Assembly: GCA_016297805.1 (NCBI GenBank)
Contig: JAEDFX010000049.1
Coordinates: 1-16,301, forward strand
Source: Treponema sp.
GTDB taxonomy: Bacteria; Spirochaetota; Spirochaetia; Treponematales; Treponemataceae
Direction of reading: 5' to 3'
Length of the DNA stretch: 16,301 bases
Part shown: piece by piece, positions 15,081 to 16,301 of the stretch
How positions within the stretch are numbered: the stretch's first letter is position 1
How the letters are laid out: each line of letters begins with the position of its first letter
The notes under the pieces: generated by a model
What the model was told of the DNA's origin: nothing
What the model saw: the letters and a program-made list of their open reading frames with translations, nothing else
The model's database searches: none
Position numbers and translations under genes: made by a program

Positions 15081-16301
15081 TTATCTATCAGTTCTTACTA
15101 CAGGTTTATAATTCTTAATTGCTTTCTGAATGAATGGCACCAAATCATCCAAAGCAACACGTTCCTGTTCCATAGAATCACGGAAACGTACTGTAACAGT
15201 TCCAAACAAATCGTTCTTTGAACCATCATCTTTTGTTTCCTGAATTGTATCATAGTCAACAGTTACACAGAATGGAGTACCAACTTCATCCTGACGGCGG
15301 TAACGTTTACCAACTGTACCAGAAACATCATAATCAGTCTGGAAGTCTTCTTTAAGAAGGTGCTGGATTTCTTTAGCTTTTTCAGCAAGACCATCTTTCT
15401 TCATCAAAGGAAGTACTGCAACTGTAATAGGTGCAAGACGTGGGTCAAGGTGAAGAACTGTTCTGTAATCTTCTTTTCCTTCTTCTGTAGAAACATTCTG
15501 TTCTTCATAAGCTTCACAAAGGAACATAAGGAAGTTACGGTTAAGACCTGCAGAAGTTTCAATTACATAAGGAACATATTTTTTATTTCCATCTTCCTGA
15601 TCGATATAAGACATATCTTTCTTTGAATATTCCTGATGCTGTGAAAGGTCAAAGTCTGTACGAGAGTGAATACCTTCAATCTCTTCAAATCCGATTGGGA
15701 AATTATATGTAATATCGTAAGCATCTTTAGCATAGTGAGCCAATTTGTCGTGGTGATGCCATTTAAGCTGATTTTCTGGAATACCATATTTCAAGTAGAA
15801 CTGCCAGCGGTCATCACGCCATCTCTGGAAAGTTTCATCTTCAGTTCCTGGTTTACAGAAATATTCCATTTCCATCTGTTCAAATTCTGCAGTACGGAAA
15901 ATGAAGTTCTTGAAGATGATTTCGTTACGGAAAGATTTACCAACCTGAGCAACACCAAAAGGAACCTTCATACGGTTAGACTGTACGATATTCTTGAAGT
16001 CTGTAAAAATACCCTGACATGTTTCTGGACGGAGGTAAATAAGGTGTGATTCATCAGCAATTGGACCCTGGTATGTTTTGAACATAAGGTTGAATTCACG
16101 AACTGCTGTATATTTCTTTTCTTTGCTGCCACAAACCGGACAGTTGATGTTAGCTTTAATAAAAGATTCCATTTCTTCATGAGTCATTGTATCAACTGGT
16201 TTTCCAGGATTCTTATCTGGATTAGCTGCTACAAAGTCTTCAATCATTTTATCTGCACGATGACGAGCCTGACATTCAAGACAGTCAATCATTGGATCAG
16301 A
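15081..16301 (-). CDS. glyS: Glycyl-tRNA synthetase, single-chain (alpha2) class II type; N-terminus beyond window
   Basis: This enzyme charges tRNA-Gly with glycine in the cytoplasm. The frame stays open to the last base of the window (codons for Ser-Asp-Pro precede the first visible Met), so the CDS is partial and lacks its N-terminus, probably about 50-60 residues. Numbering from that Met, CLEC (4-7) and CPVC (51-54) look like the zinc-type cysteine pairs of the family. LRPETCQGIF (87-96) and GKSFRNEI (118-125, motif 2 with Arg122) are class II core elements. FRTAEFEQMEMEYF is diagnostic of the single-chain type. Motif 3 reads ETSAGLNR (245-252), where many relatives have Gly-x-Asp-Arg. 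The anticodon-binding domain begins near APITVAVLPL (287-296). A terminator follows the stop. The symbol is used for the alpha2 enzyme, also called glyQS in some annotations. Confidence 0.96.
   Translation of the reverse strand, partial: SDPMIDCLECQARHRADKMIEDFVAANPDKNPGKPVDTMTHEEMESFIKANINCPVCGSKEKKYTAVREFNLMFKTYQGPIADESHLIYLRPETCQGIFTDFKNIVQSNRMKVPFGVAQVGKSFRNEIIFKNFIFRTAEFEQMEMEYFCKPGTEDETFQRWRDDRWQFYLKYGIPENQLKWHHHDKLAHYAKDAYDITYNFPIGFEEIEGIHSRTDFDLSQHQEYSKKDMSYIDQEDGNKKYVPYVIETSAGLNRNFLMFLCEAYEEQNVSTEEGKEDYRTVLHLDPRLAPITVAVLPLMKKDGLAEKAKEIQHLLKEDFQTDYDVSGTVGKRYRRQDEVGTPFCVTVDYDTIQETKDDGSKNDLFGTVTVRFRDSMEQERVALDDLVPFIQKAIKNYKPVVRTDR

Noticed and set aside
15666..16049. 127-codon plus-strand frame inside glycyl-tRNA synthetase
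   Set aside because: Antisense to strongly conserved class II synthetase motifs; no independent evidence of coding.

Overview
The window looks like the chromosome of a spirochaete, most likely a Treponema (inference). The main clue is an outer-membrane protein of the UPF0164 (FadL/PorV-like) family, which is typical of treponemes. Low G+C content, very large envelope proteins and an outward-facing sensor joined to a SpoIIE/RsbU-type phosphatase fit the same picture. TGA is used as an ordinary stop codon. No transposase, integrase, phage gene, CRISPR array, tRNA or rRNA was seen.

Layout. 1-660: a DJ-1/PfpI-family gene (+), then a GC-rich palindromic repeat lying between convergent genes. 662-8771 (-): a tight three-gene operon encoding, in transcription order, a 1040-residue exported TPR/helical protein, a ~1558-residue membrane sensor with a cytoplasmic PP2C/SpoIIE phosphatase, and a 107-residue helical protein. 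The first two genes overlap and the last two abut. 8772-8854: an 83-bp divergent promoter region. 8855-10171 (+): the UPF0164 outer-membrane protein with a C-terminal TPR. 10176-12453 (-): a two-gene operon of a Rho-N/DUF4912 protein and a GH57/DUF1957-like protein. 12454-12724: a divergent intergenic region holding a promoter on the minus strand and, on the plus strand, a probable small structured RNA or leader ending in a strong intrinsic terminator. 12725-14152 (+): a diverged HD-GYP protein. 14187-14948 (-): a diverged aldo/keto reductase starting at TTG. 14949-15080: an inverted-repeat region that includes the glycyl-tRNA synthetase terminator. 15081 to the window end (-): glycyl-tRNA synthetase, cut by the window edge.

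Two themes stand out. First, the 662-8771 operon reads as one envelope-to-cytoplasm signalling unit: a periplasmic TPR scaffold, a receptor with a beta-propeller and Ig-like exterior, a phosphatase output and a small helical partner. None of the usual partner-switch components (STAS anti-anti-sigma factor, anti-sigma kinase) is nearby. Second, three consecutive enzyme-family proteins (GH57-like, HD-GYP, aldo/keto reductase) keep their folds but lack several family-defining catalytic residues, so they may be binding or regulatory proteins, or decaying genes. The best candidate for something undescribed at the nucleic-acid level is the terminator-ended RNA at about 12541-12680, upstream of the HD-GYP gene.
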